A stretch of 64,000 nt of DNA from the NCBI GenBank assembly GCA_032622095.1, contig CP136066.1, forward strand, positions 49,386,911 to 49,450,910, in the 5' to 3' direction. Positions 35,311 through 46,975 of this stretch are shown piece after piece. Under the pieces are notes generated by a model, which was not told where the DNA came from, made no database searches, and saw only the letters and a list, made by a program, of their open reading frames with translations. The position numbers and the translations under genes are program-made. How positions within the stretch are numbered: position 1 is the stretch's first letter; each line of letters starts with the position of its first letter. This DNA is from Siphonodentalium dalli. Its lineage: Eukaryota > Mollusca > Scaphopoda > Gadilida > Siphonodentaliidae.

Positions 35311-36245
35311 AGAATGAGGTCTCCAGAAGGTGAGTTTGGCGACGCTGGTCCGCTTCACTGAAATGACTAGACACTTTATCTCCAAACTTGGGTATGATAC
35401 CCGGAATTAGGTGTTTATAGCCAGAATATGGCCCGGGACCTTGAATGTCCCTTTAAAGTGGTACTGTGTGTATATTTATGGACTTCCCGATTCCTCATTT
35501 CTCTGTACAATATAGTTCAAGATGATCTATTTTTAAATGGGGCATCACCTGTGTTGAAATTAATTACAATTGGATAGAAATAATAATAAAACATATATAA
35601 GGCCATTACAAATTCAAGTCTGGGTTCACAAGCAATTATGTCTAAATGTTTTGATAAGGGAGGGAGGGAGTCTTTTTATATTTATTATTTATTTAAAAAA
35701 TTTCAAAACATACTCAAAATCCAATATTAAATCTTTTTTCATGATTCCAGGTTCATGTAATACAACTTGTATCTGTGTAATCACATGTATAGCTCAATAC
35801 ATGGGAATATTCTGACACCTCTGTTGCCCAATTCCAAAAGCATGGCTCTAAATGGATATTGAGGAAAGGCATAGCATGAGTTTTGTCTGGTTCTATTCAT
35901 GATAGTGTGAGGGATATGGTTTATAAAGTCAGAAGCACTCAATGTCTCCCACCAAATATCATAACTGTACAATGTAACCACACATACATGTATAGAGAAA
36001 CACACACCACTCAAATTACAAAAAACTTCTGACAATTATATTAGGAATTCTGAGAAATCTGATTCAAATGTAGCAGTGCCATAAATTGCTCTACATGTAT
36101 TTATTTACTGCAATGCCCATGGATATCCACTATCAGGAACAATTCTCAGTGACACTGATGTAATTTTTCTAGTGTTCCACAAGAATCCTATATACCGGTT
36201 TATATCATTATACTTTTATACTGATGGCTGCTGATGTGAGAACAT
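35311..36245. other. Interior of the composite element, no gene
   Basis: No domain, exon or repeat is recognised. The open frames are short and unremarkable. Confidence 0.4.
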
Positions 36246-37273
36246 ACCTTCTCAAAATTAACTTTAAATAAGTGTCCCTCTCAAACGTTGGAACCGTGTT
36301 GAGAATTGACCATCGACGCGATTCTCGTGTTAACGGAACGCGATCGTAACGTTACTCCAATGCAGTTGTGATTTTCCTCAATGCGGTCGAGGTAACCGTC
36401 AATGCAACATAGCGCGGTGGGCATGACTGTAAACGCAACAAACGCGGTTGAGATAACCGTCAACGAAACGGAACATTGCCAACATAATACAATGTTATTT
36501 TGGCATGGTGGGAGGTATGGATAAAATGATTGATTGGTGTTAAATGTTTTACATTTTCATTAGAATTTTTCTGGAAAAAGCTAATAAATAAATGTAGATC
36601 GCATTGATCGTGCTGCACGAATTAATAGAGATGCAATTGAGATTTCTAACAACCAAAACACTTTTGAGTTCACGTCGCGTAGTTATGTGATTTTCTGTTT
36701 TCAGAGAGTGGGAAAATGACACTAAATTAGTCATATGTGATCATAAATTATATTTAAAACAAAAAATTTAATGGTTAAAAAACTACTTACATGACTCATC
36801 GTCTGTACATGTATATTTTTCGGCGCGGTGATTGTAATCTTCGCGTGTTGCGTTGATCCTTGACGCAACGCATTTAACATAAACGCGGTCTGTGTTAAAC
36901 TTCAACGCGGTCGTAACGTACCAACACTGCGTTATCAACGCAACGACCGCATTGTGTTGAAGGTACCCCGCTGGACAAAACAAGTGTCCACTTAACCGCG
37001 GTGCGGTTTGCGTTGCCACCGTGGCCGAACTGCAACTACACCGCGGCTCCACCAGCTGACTGCAGTTCGGCCGTGTACTTGCCGTTCGGCCGTGGTGTAC
37101 TTGCCATTCGGCCGCGGTGTACTTGCCGTTCGACCGTGGTTACACACAATGACACCGCGGCCGAACGGAAAGTACACCGCTGTGTCAGTGGACACTTGTT
37201 TTGTCCAGCGGGGTACAACCGCGTTGTTAACTCCTGAGAACCGCGTTAAAAGGGACACTTATTTTGAGAAGGT
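36246..37273. mobile_element. Outer TIR element with 'ACCTTCTCAAAAT' ends
   Basis: The left end ACCTTCTCAAAAT is the inverse of ATTTTGAGAAGGT at the right, and 'aagtgtccct' lies just inside both. The interior on both sides is full of degenerate 'aacgcggt' and 'caacgcaac' words. Another TIR element sits inside it (36964-37215). A small left-arm insert (about 11 bp after CAAAAT) distinguishes the arms. Confidence 0.7.
36964..37215. mobile_element. TIR MITE with 'CCCCGCTGGACAAAACA' ends, copy 2 (nested)
   Basis: The ends CCCCGCTGGACAAAACAAG and CTTGTTTTGTCCAGCGGGG are perfect inverse copies flanked by TA. It is shorter than the relative at 4570-4947. The interior has 22-bp tandem units 'gtacttgccgttcggccgtg' and variants, and inverse units in the other half. 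It is non-coding. Confidence 0.85.
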
Positions 37274-37904
37274 CTGTGCATGTGCTGTCAAAGTGACAGT
37301 TCTGATAGATTGGTTGAATTCAATTTCAATGATTGGGAGGAACGTACATGTACTTCAAAGATTGACAAGAAGAAAGTATTTGTGAATAACTTCATTTTTA
37401 TTTTTCTATTAGATCACATATTTTGGCACCAGGAAACACTTTTTGCCCATTGAAACTACTCGAGTTTCCAATATAGCATTCGGTTTAATGTATTTCAAAT
37501 CGTTTGGAATTTTCCGGATTTCGCCAAAATCATCAGATTTATTGCATTGCATTGTCGCAAATAGTTCACCAACCAACATATGTTCCTTCGGTTAATCCTC
37601 CATATACACTCAACGGTATAACTGTGATCCCTGACGTAATGCACATCGAAAACGAACTCATTTTTTCCAATTTATTTGTCCAAAATTGAAAAAATGGACA
37701 GACGATAAAATATCAGACCACGTGCTTTTTACCGGAAGTAAATATAACCGGTGTTCTTAAACATGTGACCGGTGAACCAAAAATAAGTCCCTATCACTAG
37801 CGTATTGAGGGAGGATTTTTTTTTTTTTTGGAGATTGCGCTAAATAGTTTTGCTGCAGCCATGAAGCGGACTTTTAGTGATGCGGGCGTTAATTATACAC
37901 CCTT

Positions 37905-39035
37905 TAAAAAGAGGGTTAAACTGTTTTGCACCTATCCGTCCGTACATGTGTCTGTGTGTGCGGCCGTACGTACGACCGTCCGATGTTTGTTCATGTCATA
38001 ACTTGAACAGTAGTGCTCCGATCTCAATGAAATTAGGTATGGATGTTCACTACAATGAGGACATTAAATAGAGGGTTCCATCGTTTTGTTCCGATTTTCC
38101 ATTCTAGAGTTATTCATCTTTCTTTATCTGGAAATGTTGGCTTTTGCATGGTATGCCTGGTGTCAGTTCATGTTGTAACTTCAACAGTTTTGATGGGATC
38201 TCAATGAAATTTGGTATGGATGTTCACTACAATGAGGACATTAAATAGAGGGTTCCGTCGTTTTGTTCCGATTTTCCATTCTAGAGTTATTCATCCTTCT
38301 TTATCTGGAAATGTTGGCTTTTGCATGGTATGCCTGGTGTCAGTTCATGTTGTAACTTCAACAGTTTTGATGGGATCTCAATGAAATTTGGTATGGATGT
38401 TCACAACTATGAGGACATTAAATAGAGGGTTTCATTGTTTTGTTCGGAGTTTCCATTCTAGAGTTATTCATTTTTGATTATCTGGAAATGTTGGATTTTT
38501 GGTCCGTCTGGTGTCTGTGCTTGTCATAACTTGAACAGTAGTGATCGGATCTCAATGAAATTTTGTATGGTTGTTCACTACTGTGAGGGCACATGCAATA
38601 GAGGGGTCCATAAATTTTTTTCGGATTTTACATTCTAGAGTTATTCATCTTTGTTTATCAGGAAATGATGGCTGTTTGGTATGTATGCATGGTGTCAGTT
38701 CATGTTGTAACTTCAACAGTTTTGATGGGATCTCAATGAAATTTGGAATGGATGTTCACTACTATGAAGACATTAAAAAGAATCTTCCATCGTTTTGTTC
38801 GGATTTTCAATTCTAGAGTTATACATCTTCGATTATCTGGAAATGTTGGATTTTTGGTCCGTCTGGTGTCTGTTCGTGTCATAAATTGAACAGTAATGCT
38901 CGGATCACAATTAAATTTGGTATGGATGTTCACCATTATGAGGACATTTAATGGCACATTCAACTATTTGTCTTGTTTTGTTTTTTTGTTCTATAGTTAT
39001 TCATCTTTGTTTATATGAAAATGCTGATTATTGGG
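37905..39035. repeat. 177-bp tandem satellite, ~6 copies
   Basis: Units share 'atctcaatgaaatttggtat', 'gatgttcacta', 'gaggacattaaatagagggt' and 'attctagagttattcatctt'. The 'aacttgaacag/aacttcaacag' word recurs at about 38010, 38187, 38364, 38539, 38720 and 38895, giving periods of 175-181 bp. Two subfamilies alternate imperfectly (tcataacttgaacag versus tgtaacttcaacag). Confidence 0.9.
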
Positions 39036-39889
39036 TCCATCTGTCTTAGTATAGCAGTCATATTTTATAGATATACCCACACTAGGCGGTATGTAACAAG
39101 GGAGTATGTACCGGACGACAGTCCATCTCTTGTTTTTAATGGCCTAACTTTAAAAGATTATGCAATATATTAATTAAAAAATAATATAATATAATACTAC
39201 TTGTATTGTTAATAAACAAATAAAAAATAGAAGGTCTCTTCTCACTAGGGGCCAGTGAAACTTCGAGTACATGTATTCTATATCGTAGTGAAGCTTCCGA
39301 TTCTTATGGATTAAAAATTTTGAATGGTGGGGTCAACCTGACAATCAAACAAATGACCAATGGGCTCACTTCAGTAAAATACACAATCAGAAGAAGATAC
39401 GTGAGGCCAAAATAAAAATAAAACATCCATGTTTCCGGTTTGTCTTGCTTCTCAATTGCATACATGGCTTTTTCATTGATTTACCTCCTTGATTTAACTT
39501 CTTGTTTATATTTTCCCCACCATGGAAGAGCCCTGCGTGGTAGTACTTGTATAGTTGGTTAGGCATGGACTAGCATAATGAGAAAGAATAGGGCTTCAGT
39601 AACCACTGCTTGAGATAAAAGTCTCTCTTAAAGTGGAGCAGAGAAATACATAAATGATCATCATTGTCTGAGTTTGTGCCTCTGTTGCGTCATGACGTGA
39701 GCTTCTGCTTAAAGTGACGTGAAACACCAATTAAGAAAACAAACCACCATTCGAGAAATTCAAATGGCTGATTCAGTGGAGCATAGACATAAATGATTGC
39801 CATTGCCTGATTGTGTAGGTCATGTTATGAGCTTCCACTTAAAGTGACGTTAACTACATGTAGCTGACTATATAAGTACTTTCCTTGGT
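39036..39889. other. Interior of the composite element, no gene
   Basis: It holds a small repeat of 'cttaaagtgacgt' context (about 39710 and 39838) and no coding exon. Confidence 0.4.
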
Positions 39890-40113
39890 TGAAACCATGG
39901 ATATGGTCAATTCATGGCCATCACCTATGCAGCCATTGAAATAATTTCCTAGTGATGGGCATTAGTTCGCAATAATAATTTAATGGGCATTAAATGTGGT
40001 CATTTGATGGACATTACCTGGGCAGCCATTGAAATCATGGCCATTAATATTACAACAGTTGTGAGTGATGGGCATTAATTTGCAATAATAATGTAATGGG
40101 CATTAAATTGGTT
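39890..40113. repeat. CCATTAA tract, right, first part (split by LINE)
   Basis: It has TTAATGGGCATTAA-type words like those at 34770-35310. The LINE at 40114-42161 interrupts it and it resumes at 42162. Confidence 0.8.
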
Positions 40114-42161
40114 TTGTTTAAACATATTTTATTGTATATCAATTATATACATGGGGATTGGGACACAAGTTTTGTCAACTTAGTGACGCCCCTCTCCCGC
40201 ACAAAAGGTATAACATAACATTTAAACAAGATGGCAGGATGAAATTGTGAATATTTAAGCAGGGAAACAGATGTGAATATTTGTACAGAGTGTGCTATGA
40301 GTGGAGTTTTATTGTGTCCAGTTCTACCCTCACGTTGTCATAAGTTGTGTCTAAAAAGGCCGGGCAATTAAATTTTTAATTGTTTTCAATGACAGGTTGA
40401 CATAACAGAGAAAAATATATGATCGAAGTTACCCAAAACGTTTAGTTGCATTAATGTAGGACTGTGTAATATGAAATAGCAATATATTTCTTCTGTGGTC
40501 ATTTTCAGAGATTCCACAGAGAAGATGCTTAATATTTTCTATATGAAAGTTATTTGTTTCAAGTTTGTGGTAAAATATTCTTCTCTGATTGGTGAACAAT
40601 GGACAGTGGAAGAAGAAATGACTAGCATCCTCCTTCGGAAAACCACATTGACAATTAGGACTATCAGCTATGTGATTATTTTGCATGTCACTCTTTAAGT
40701 CGCTACAATAGTTTCGGAGTTTACAATGGTTGACACTAACATTCCGATGACCTGTTCTATAAAGTGGATAGGGTTTTGGAGCAGGGGCGATTATGTTTAG
40801 GTGAGTTTTAAAATCGGATATATTTTCAGAATCTATGACAAACGAAGGGAGCTTATTCCACTCATGAGTTGTGTTTAGGAAGAATGATTTCCTATAATGT
40901 GCTGTTGTCCAGCGGTACGAGTAGAAAAAACGCGGTTGTCTAAAGTTGTACCGGTTGTTTGATACATGTGCCGCCCGGGCTGGTAGAAGAAGGGTGAGAT
41001 ATTCTGGAGTTTCTTCGTTAGTTATTTTAAAAAGTGTTTGTAGGTGGTGTTTCTCCCTGCGCTCCCTAAGGTTGGACCACCCCACTTCGAGTAAAACATT
41101 TGTATTGGAGACAGAGCGGGTTAACCCGGTCACTATTCTGGCGGCGTCCACGTGTATACGTTCAAGTTTGTCCATCCAGTATTGTGGTGCACAGTCCCAA
41201 ACTACATCTGCATAATCCATTATTGGCTGAACGTAAGTTTTGTAAATTTTTTCTAACGTGTTTGCACTTAAGCTGTATTTGAATCTTCTTAGTTGTGAGA
41301 TGCGGGACGAAACTCTCTTAATTATATTATTAATGTGATCGTTCCAGTCTAAATTTGATTGAATTTCAACACCAAGGTGTGTATGTGACGTTTCGAAAGA
41401 GATGTTTTGGTCTTGGAATACAAGTGTGGGGTTCGTTTGTTTGCCCGATAACGAGAAAGATATTGCTTTGGTTTTCGATGGATTGAAATTTACCAGCCAT
41501 TTGCGCGCCCAATTTGATATCGATTCTAGGTCTTGATTTAGATCGAATTCAAGGATGGTCAGGTCGTAATGAGATGCGATAATGCATGTGTCGTCGGCGT
41601 ACATTCTAGTTGTTGAGATAAGGTTATCCGGGAGATCATTTATGTAGGATAGGAACAGAAGAGGTCCGAGTATTGACCCTTGAGGCACTCCAGCGGGGAC
41701 CAATTCGAACTCGGAGTATGTATTATTCACCAAGACTCTTTGTTGTCTGTTAAAAAGATAGTCCTCCAACCAAATGGACAGCTGACCAGAAATTCCGTAC
41801 TTGTCTAATTTATGTATCAAACCCTTATGCCAGACCATCTCGAACGCCTTTGAAATATCACAAAAAATAGCACAGGTGTGCAAGTTGTTGTCGAGGCTCT
41901 GACATAAGTTATGATACATATCCAGAAGTTGATATGTTGTATTATGTCCTTCAGTAAAGCCAGATTAGTGTCGATATAGGAGGCAGTTCTCGTCGAAGAA
42001 TACATTAATATATTTGAGTACCGTTTTTTCGAAAACTTTTCCAAGGATAGGTAGAAGTGAAATTGGGCGATAATTTAAACAGTCCGCGGGATCTCCTTTT
42101 TTGAATATAGGTATTACGTTAGCTTTCTTCCAGTTCGACGGAAATTTGCCCATATTTAGCG
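40114..42161 (-). mobile_element. 5'-truncated CR1/Jockey-like LINE with 12-bp TSD
   Basis: The 12-bp word ATTAAATTGGTT lies on both sides (40102-40113 and 42162-42173), an evident target-site duplication inside the CCATTAA tract. The element is on the minus strand, with its 3' UTR at about 40114-40428. It begins inside the reverse transcriptase domain, so endonuclease and promoter are missing, as in typical target-primed truncations. There is no poly-A; the 3' end is 'atgtttaaacaa'. The clean TSD suggests a fairly recent insertion. Confidence 0.9.
40429..42161 (-). pseudogene. LINE ORF2 reverse transcriptase, truncated and interrupted
   Basis: On the minus strand the frame opens at the truncation point with MGKFPSNWKKANVIPIFKKG and NYRPISLLP (RT fingers). 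It continues with FCDISKAF (catalytic Asp), AGVPQGSILGPLLFL, the catalytic MYADDT box and the thumb motif HLGVEI. It ends with a CQCGFPKEDASHFFFHCP cysteine-histidine motif. One in-frame TAA at 41965-41967 breaks it, where related elements usually have Gln before SGFTEGH. No frameshift is needed. The 496-codon part at 40429-41919 is uninterrupted. The missing N-terminus removes the endonuclease. Confidence 0.9.
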
Positions 42162-42520
42162 ATTAAATTGGTTAGTTGATGGCCATTACCTATGAGGCCA
42201 TCAAGATCATGGGCATTAATTTCATGACAAGTGTACTTGGCATTAAAAGTATACCAAATCATTGCCATTAAATTCAGTCAATACAAATTTTAATGGGGTT
42301 TAATGGGCATTAGAAAAATAGAATGTGTGTTTAATGGCCAATTCAATGTTTATAATGGTGAACTGGCCATTAAATCTTTAAAATTAATGGTGTTTTAATG
42401 GGTTCAGTGGAGCCCCATTAAAATTGTTGTTACAAGAATTAATGGTATAAACTAATGGTTTTGGCCAATTTAATGGTATTTTAATGGGATTTTCATGGCA
42501 TTTTAATGGAATGCATGTAC
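42162..42520. repeat. CCATTAA tract, right, second part
   Basis: This is the continuation of 39890-40113 beyond the LINE. Words such as TTTTAATGGGATTTT dominate near its right end. That end is the inverse of the left tract's outer end. Confidence 0.8.
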
Positions 42521-43799
42521 AGTAGTGATATACGTATGAGCGGATCGGGCCCATATATGCAGGGATTGTACCCTGATGGTACTTCAATTATCCATAGGGC
42601 CCACGCCTAGCATGTGTGGTTTTCGCTGGCGAATTTTGAACAGAGAGCACAATCAGCATTCGTTCAACATTCGTGTGAAGTTGGCACAACATTCAATATT
42701 CGTTCAACATTCGATTTTTCTTATATATAAGTTTTTTGGAACGTGAATGGATTAAGTGGGTCGTATATACAAATTAGATTATTCAATACTACGATGCTCA
42801 TTTTTGATGAATTTTAATTCCGGTAGAGAGATAGGGGAGAGGGGGCACATCATATACGCATGATCGGGCCCACATATGCAGGGATTGTACCCTGATTGTA
42901 CTGTAACTCTCCATAGGGCCCACGCTGGGAGTGATATATTACACATACCGGTATCCATACCACCACCCTCTCCCAACCCAACCACACACCCTCTATACTG
43001 TCGCCACTCATGTCCCTAAAATTACTTACCGGGGTAATTAATACAATAGTGAGAAAAACACTTTATTTGCTAATACCACGAAATGCCATCGCCTATACGG
43101 TACCGGTAGGTCTATAGAAAAATCGAATGTTGAACGAATGTTGAATGTTGTGCCAACTTCACACGAATGTTGAACGAATGTTAAATGTGCTCTCTGTTCA
43201 ACATTTGCCAGCGAAAACCACACATGCTAGGCGTGGGCCCCATGGATAATTAAAGTACCGCCAGGGTACAATCCCTGCATATATGATGTGCCCTCTTTCT
43301 CTACCGGAATTAAAACTCCTCAAAAATTAGCATCGAAGTATCGAATACTCTAATTTTGATATGGGTGCTGTGTATACGACACATAATCCGTTCACGTTAA
43401 AAAAAACTTACGTACAAGAAAAATTTAATGTTGAACGAATGTTGAATGTTGTGCCAACTTCACACGAATGTTGGACGAATGTTGAATGTGCTCTCTGTTC
43501 AACATTCGCCAGTGAAAACCACACATGCTAGGCATGGGCCCTATTGAGAATTAAAGTACCATCAGGGTACAATCCCCGCTCACTCTATCTCTCTATCCCG
43601 GAATTAAAATTCCTCAAAAATGAGCATCGAAGTATCGAATATTTTTGATAGGGGTCTATATATACGACCCACTTAATCCATTCACGTTAAACAAAACTTA
43701 TGTATATGAAACATTGAACGTTGAACGAATGTTGAATGTTGTGCCAACTTCACACGAATGTTGAACGAATGTTGAATGTTGAGCTAACTTCACGGACCC
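42521..43799. repeat. Right arm of composite element: three arm units, one inverted
   Basis: One forward unit (about 42655-42870) is followed by two inverse units (about 43120-43420 and 43430-43799). Each contains the 'gaagttggcacaacattca' word or its complement and 'gcatcgaagtatcgaat'. A linker word, 'gcagggattgtaccctgat' or its variants, recurs at about 42560, 42890, 43265 and 43570. The forward and inverse units form a hairpin-like centre near 43000. Confidence 0.75.
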
Positions 43800-44700
43800 G
43801 TATTTTTTATATTTTAACTGATCGTTGGGACAATGAAATAAGCATTTCTTGGGGTTCTAACTCTTCGGATCCCTCAAACATATGATTTTACAGAGCACGG
43901 CATAACATTTCACAAAGAGATCACAATTGGGTTTCTAGTCATATTTCAACAAGAAATGAGCAGAACTGTGGAATGTAAGTGAGGCAAACCATAACTAATG
44001 AATGTTCAAACTAATAGGAACAAATATTTTTACTTTGGCTCAAAATGACCACCAAAATGGAAGCCAAAATATGTAAAATTGTAGGTACTGCCCCAGTGTG
44101 CCCTGCAATCGCTGACATGTTGTGGGTGGGTAATAAAATGGGCAATTCTACATTCTATATATTGAATACTAACATGTCTGATGCACTTTGGTTAATTGGT
44201 ACTATTGTAACCAAGATATTATTAAAAAAAATGAATTTTTCTCTTACAAAAAACATTGGCAAAGAATCGCTTTTCAGTTTTATCAAGTAAAATATAAAAA
44301 TATAACTATCTTCGGTATGAACAGTATTGTTGTCTAAGGTGTTCAGTGACCAAATTACTCAAGATGGCTTCCAAAATGGCAACTAAATTGTGAAAAGTAA
44401 TTTTTCACATATATCCGGAACATAGTTCTCTGCTGTTCCGAAAAGGTAGCAATGTGTGACTCACTGTGTCATTATACATGTTACTTAAGTAGTTAAGGAC
44501 TAGTTGAAAGGAAATGGGCAGAACATTGAAACGGAAATGAGAGGGGCCATGATATGTGGCTACACTAGTATCAATCTTTATCAACTATTGTCGGGAAAAT
44601 AGTTTATCATTTCTTCATAACCACCATTGTGCATAAACTCCACCAAGATGTATAACTTTATGACATGACATCTCTATCGATTAGCATGTCATTGAGTTAT
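43800..44700. other. Gene-free stretch
   Basis: No coding exon is seen. Words like 'caaaatggaagccaaaat' and 'caagatggcttccaaaatgg' recur at 44050 and 44360 and suggest a small old duplication. Confidence 0.4.
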
Positions 44701-44712
44701 AGTGGAAAGCAA

Positions 44713-44895
44713 TAGCCACCCAGTGTACACCTATACAACCCACTCAGCATACTGTCATTTCATATACACATTAACACCACCACCCAAGGTACACCTGTAC
44801 AACCCACTCAGGATGCTGTCACTCCATATACACATAAAAACCTCCACCCAGGGTACACCTGTACAACCCACTCAGCATGCTGTCACTGTCATGGT
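44713..44895. repeat. ~60-bp tandem repeat, ~3 copies
   Basis: Three units share 'gtacacctgtacaaccca', 'ctcagcatgctgtcact' and 'atatacacat'. It appears to be the left part of the degenerate satellite that resumes near 45350. Confidence 0.8.
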
Positions 44896-45350
44896 TACTT
44901 GAATAATATGTAACCTTGTCCCTTATGAACAGAACTGATGGATATGAACAAAATGAATAGCTATCTATAAAAAGGCTCTTATTTTGTCATATAGTCTAAA
45001 CTATAATATTTCAGCCATACCCACTGCACATATGATAAGAGTAATATTGGCCCAGTGCTTGGTATAACCAGTACATACAACAGTACATATACCAGCATAC
45101 TATTTGCACCATGTACATGGTTTGGATACGCCATGCATGCATATTTTGTTGTTTGTTTCTTCATATTTTCATGTATTTAGATATTACTATACTTCAAGTT
45201 GTCATTTTACTATTTAAGTTTCATTTCCAAACAGGGGCGGCAGGAAGACGGTATATTTGGCCATGCCGCTCCTGTACAATATAATCATGTTTATTTATGA
45301 ATATTTCACTGTCAGCTTATGTTTGTAAATATTGTACAAATAAACAATCA
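44896..45350 (+). mobile_element. Insertion in the satellite, LINE/SINE-like 3' tail
   Basis: This DNA interrupts the satellite. Its right end 'tgtacaaataaacaatcaat' looks like the 3' tail of a non-LTR element (an AATAAA-like word, then a short tandem 'aatc' tail). Upstream 'cggcaggaagacgg' and 'ccatgccgctcc' can form a small stem. No coding region remains and the left end is uncertain. Confidence 0.35.
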
Positions 45351-46620
45351 ATCGATCACTCCATATACATATAAACACCACACATATGACAATATAGTCG
45401 CTCGCTTGAAAAACATATACGTGTGTATACCTATACATAAAACACACGACTACGAACCGTCAGTAACATTACGGTATACTTCCTACACCTGACACATGAT
45501 AATATCGTCACTCCCTGAATACACATTCACCACATTCATGGTCATCATTGTATACCTATCTACTTCCCTATTTGCCATACAGTCACTCCCGGTATACATA
45601 TTGTCAACACCAATGACCATATAACCACTCAGTATATGCAAATACACTCGCCAAGTCCACAAAGGCACCCCGTGTATTCATATGCACCTCACAATGGCCA
45701 CTCGCTGTATACAATCGCCCTCACAGACATGGGACACCACACAGGCACACACGGTAAACTACTGGACCTGACCCATGATCACATAGTCACTCCGTGTATA
45801 TCTGTTAACAACATTCATGATCAAACAGTCACTACTGGTATACATATTCACCTCACCATTGACCATACCGTAACTCCTTGTATATATATTTGCCCATACA
45901 TATGCGAAATAACCACTCAAGATACAAATATATACCCCACACATCAGGTTTACTCTTACAGCTGACCCAATACCATATAATCACTCCCTGTATACATATT
46001 CACCATTCATGATCATAAAGTCACTCCGTGTACATACATTGGCAATACAGTCACACCCTGTATACCTATTCGCCAAACACATGGCCATATAGCCACTCGA
46101 TATATACATATACACCCCACCATAACCATTGAGTCACTCCAGGTATATATACACATAATGACCATACAACCCTTCCAGATGTACAAACACCCTCACACCG
46201 GCCGCTCATACATGTACCTTCCAGACTTGAATATACACCCCACACTTGGCAATTCAGCCACGACATACATGATCATGCAGCTACTCCCTGTATAGATATA
46301 CATCCACCAATGACAATATACATCCACGACATAATTATATAGATACACACACCGTCCAGTAACACAAGGGCACTCCATGTATACCGACACGCTCGCGAAC
46401 GACCACCCAGATATACCCCAAGGCGTGCATATACACTTATATCGTGAACGACCACCCAGATATACCACAAGGCGTACATATACACTTATATCATGAACGA
46501 CCACCCAGATATATCCCAAGGCGTGCATATACACTTAAATCGTGCCAGTACATGTTGACATAAACACATAGCCATCCAACCACTCCCTATTTATCCATAT
46601 GCACCAGCAATGATCGACCA
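45351..46620. repeat. Degenerate satellite of 40-60-bp units
   Basis: The word 'tcactccctgtatacatatt' and variants, followed by 'caccacattcatgaccatat', recur about 20 times with variable length. Near 46401, 46450 and 46499 a cleaner 49-bp unit ('gaccacccagatatacc...') is tandemly tripled. Frames that run through the array are by-products. Confidence 0.85.
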
Positions 46621-46627
46621 GACAACG

Positions 46628-46628
<1 letters not shown>

Positions 46629-46662
<34 letters not shown>

Positions 46663-46672
46663 ATATATATAT
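46629..46672. repeat. (AT)n microsatellite
   Basis: An alternating TA run with one C interruption forms the boundary between the degenerate satellite and the large array. Confidence 0.95.
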
Positions 46673-46815
46673 AGCTAACAACACTAACGACCTTAGGGAG
46701 ACTGTTGAAATAATCCGACCTTAGGGAGACATCTCGATATATCATTTTCTATGCATTTTCATAGCTTCTGTGTGTGGTGAGAGCATTTGGTATTAATCGA
46801 AAAACCATCAATTAT
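46672..46815 (-). repeat. Inverted fragment of the large-array unit
   Basis: The words 'ccgaccttagggagacatct' and 'gtgagagcatttggtattaa' are the inverse of the array unit's 'gtctccctaaggtcgg' and 'ttaataccaaatgctctcac'. It is the only minus-orientation piece of the unit seen. It lies at the very left edge of the array. Confidence 0.8.
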
Positions 46816-46857
46816 GTCATTTGTGATGACTATTATAATATTTAAAAATATATACCA

Positions 46858-46975
46858 AGTGTCCCCCTAATACCGTCTCCCTAATGTTTGGTCATTTTAC
46901 ATACAACATGAACCATATTAGGGGGACATATACAATAAATACCACTACATGCGGTATTAGGGGGACACATATTAA
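46858..46975. mobile_element. Small inverted-repeat element, 'GTGTCCCCCTAATACCG' ends
   Basis: The 17-bp end GTGTCCCCCTAATACCG is the perfect inverse of CGGTATTAGGGGGACAC. A further internal 'attagggggacat' is present. It is non-coding and sits between the inverted fragment and the forward array. Confidence 0.7.

Larger units (their letters stand above)
34537..43799. mobile_element. 9.26-kb composite foldback-type element
   Basis: The left tip GGGTCCGTGAAGTTAGCGCA and the right tip, whose complement reads GGGTCCGTGAAGTTAGCTCA, begin inverted arms of about 250 bp. The arms share 'cattcgtgtgaagttggcac', 'aacgtgaatggattaagtgg' and 'gatacttcgatgctcatttt'. Inside, two CCATTAA-rich tracts face each other, and the right side has two extra arm units. 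The interior carries nested elements, a 177-bp satellite and a LINE. I see no transposase and no certain target duplication. The architecture resembles foldback transposons with long, internally repetitive TIRs. Confidence 0.75.

Noticed and set aside
37001-37385. 125-codon frame rich in Arg, Thr and Pro
   Set aside because: It lies mostly in the repetitive interior of the nested MITE. Equivalent frames appear on both strands because the words are repeated and mirrored.
44702-46534. Several 60-110-codon frames on both strands
   Set aside because: They run through a degenerate tandem satellite and reflect its repeat words, not genes.
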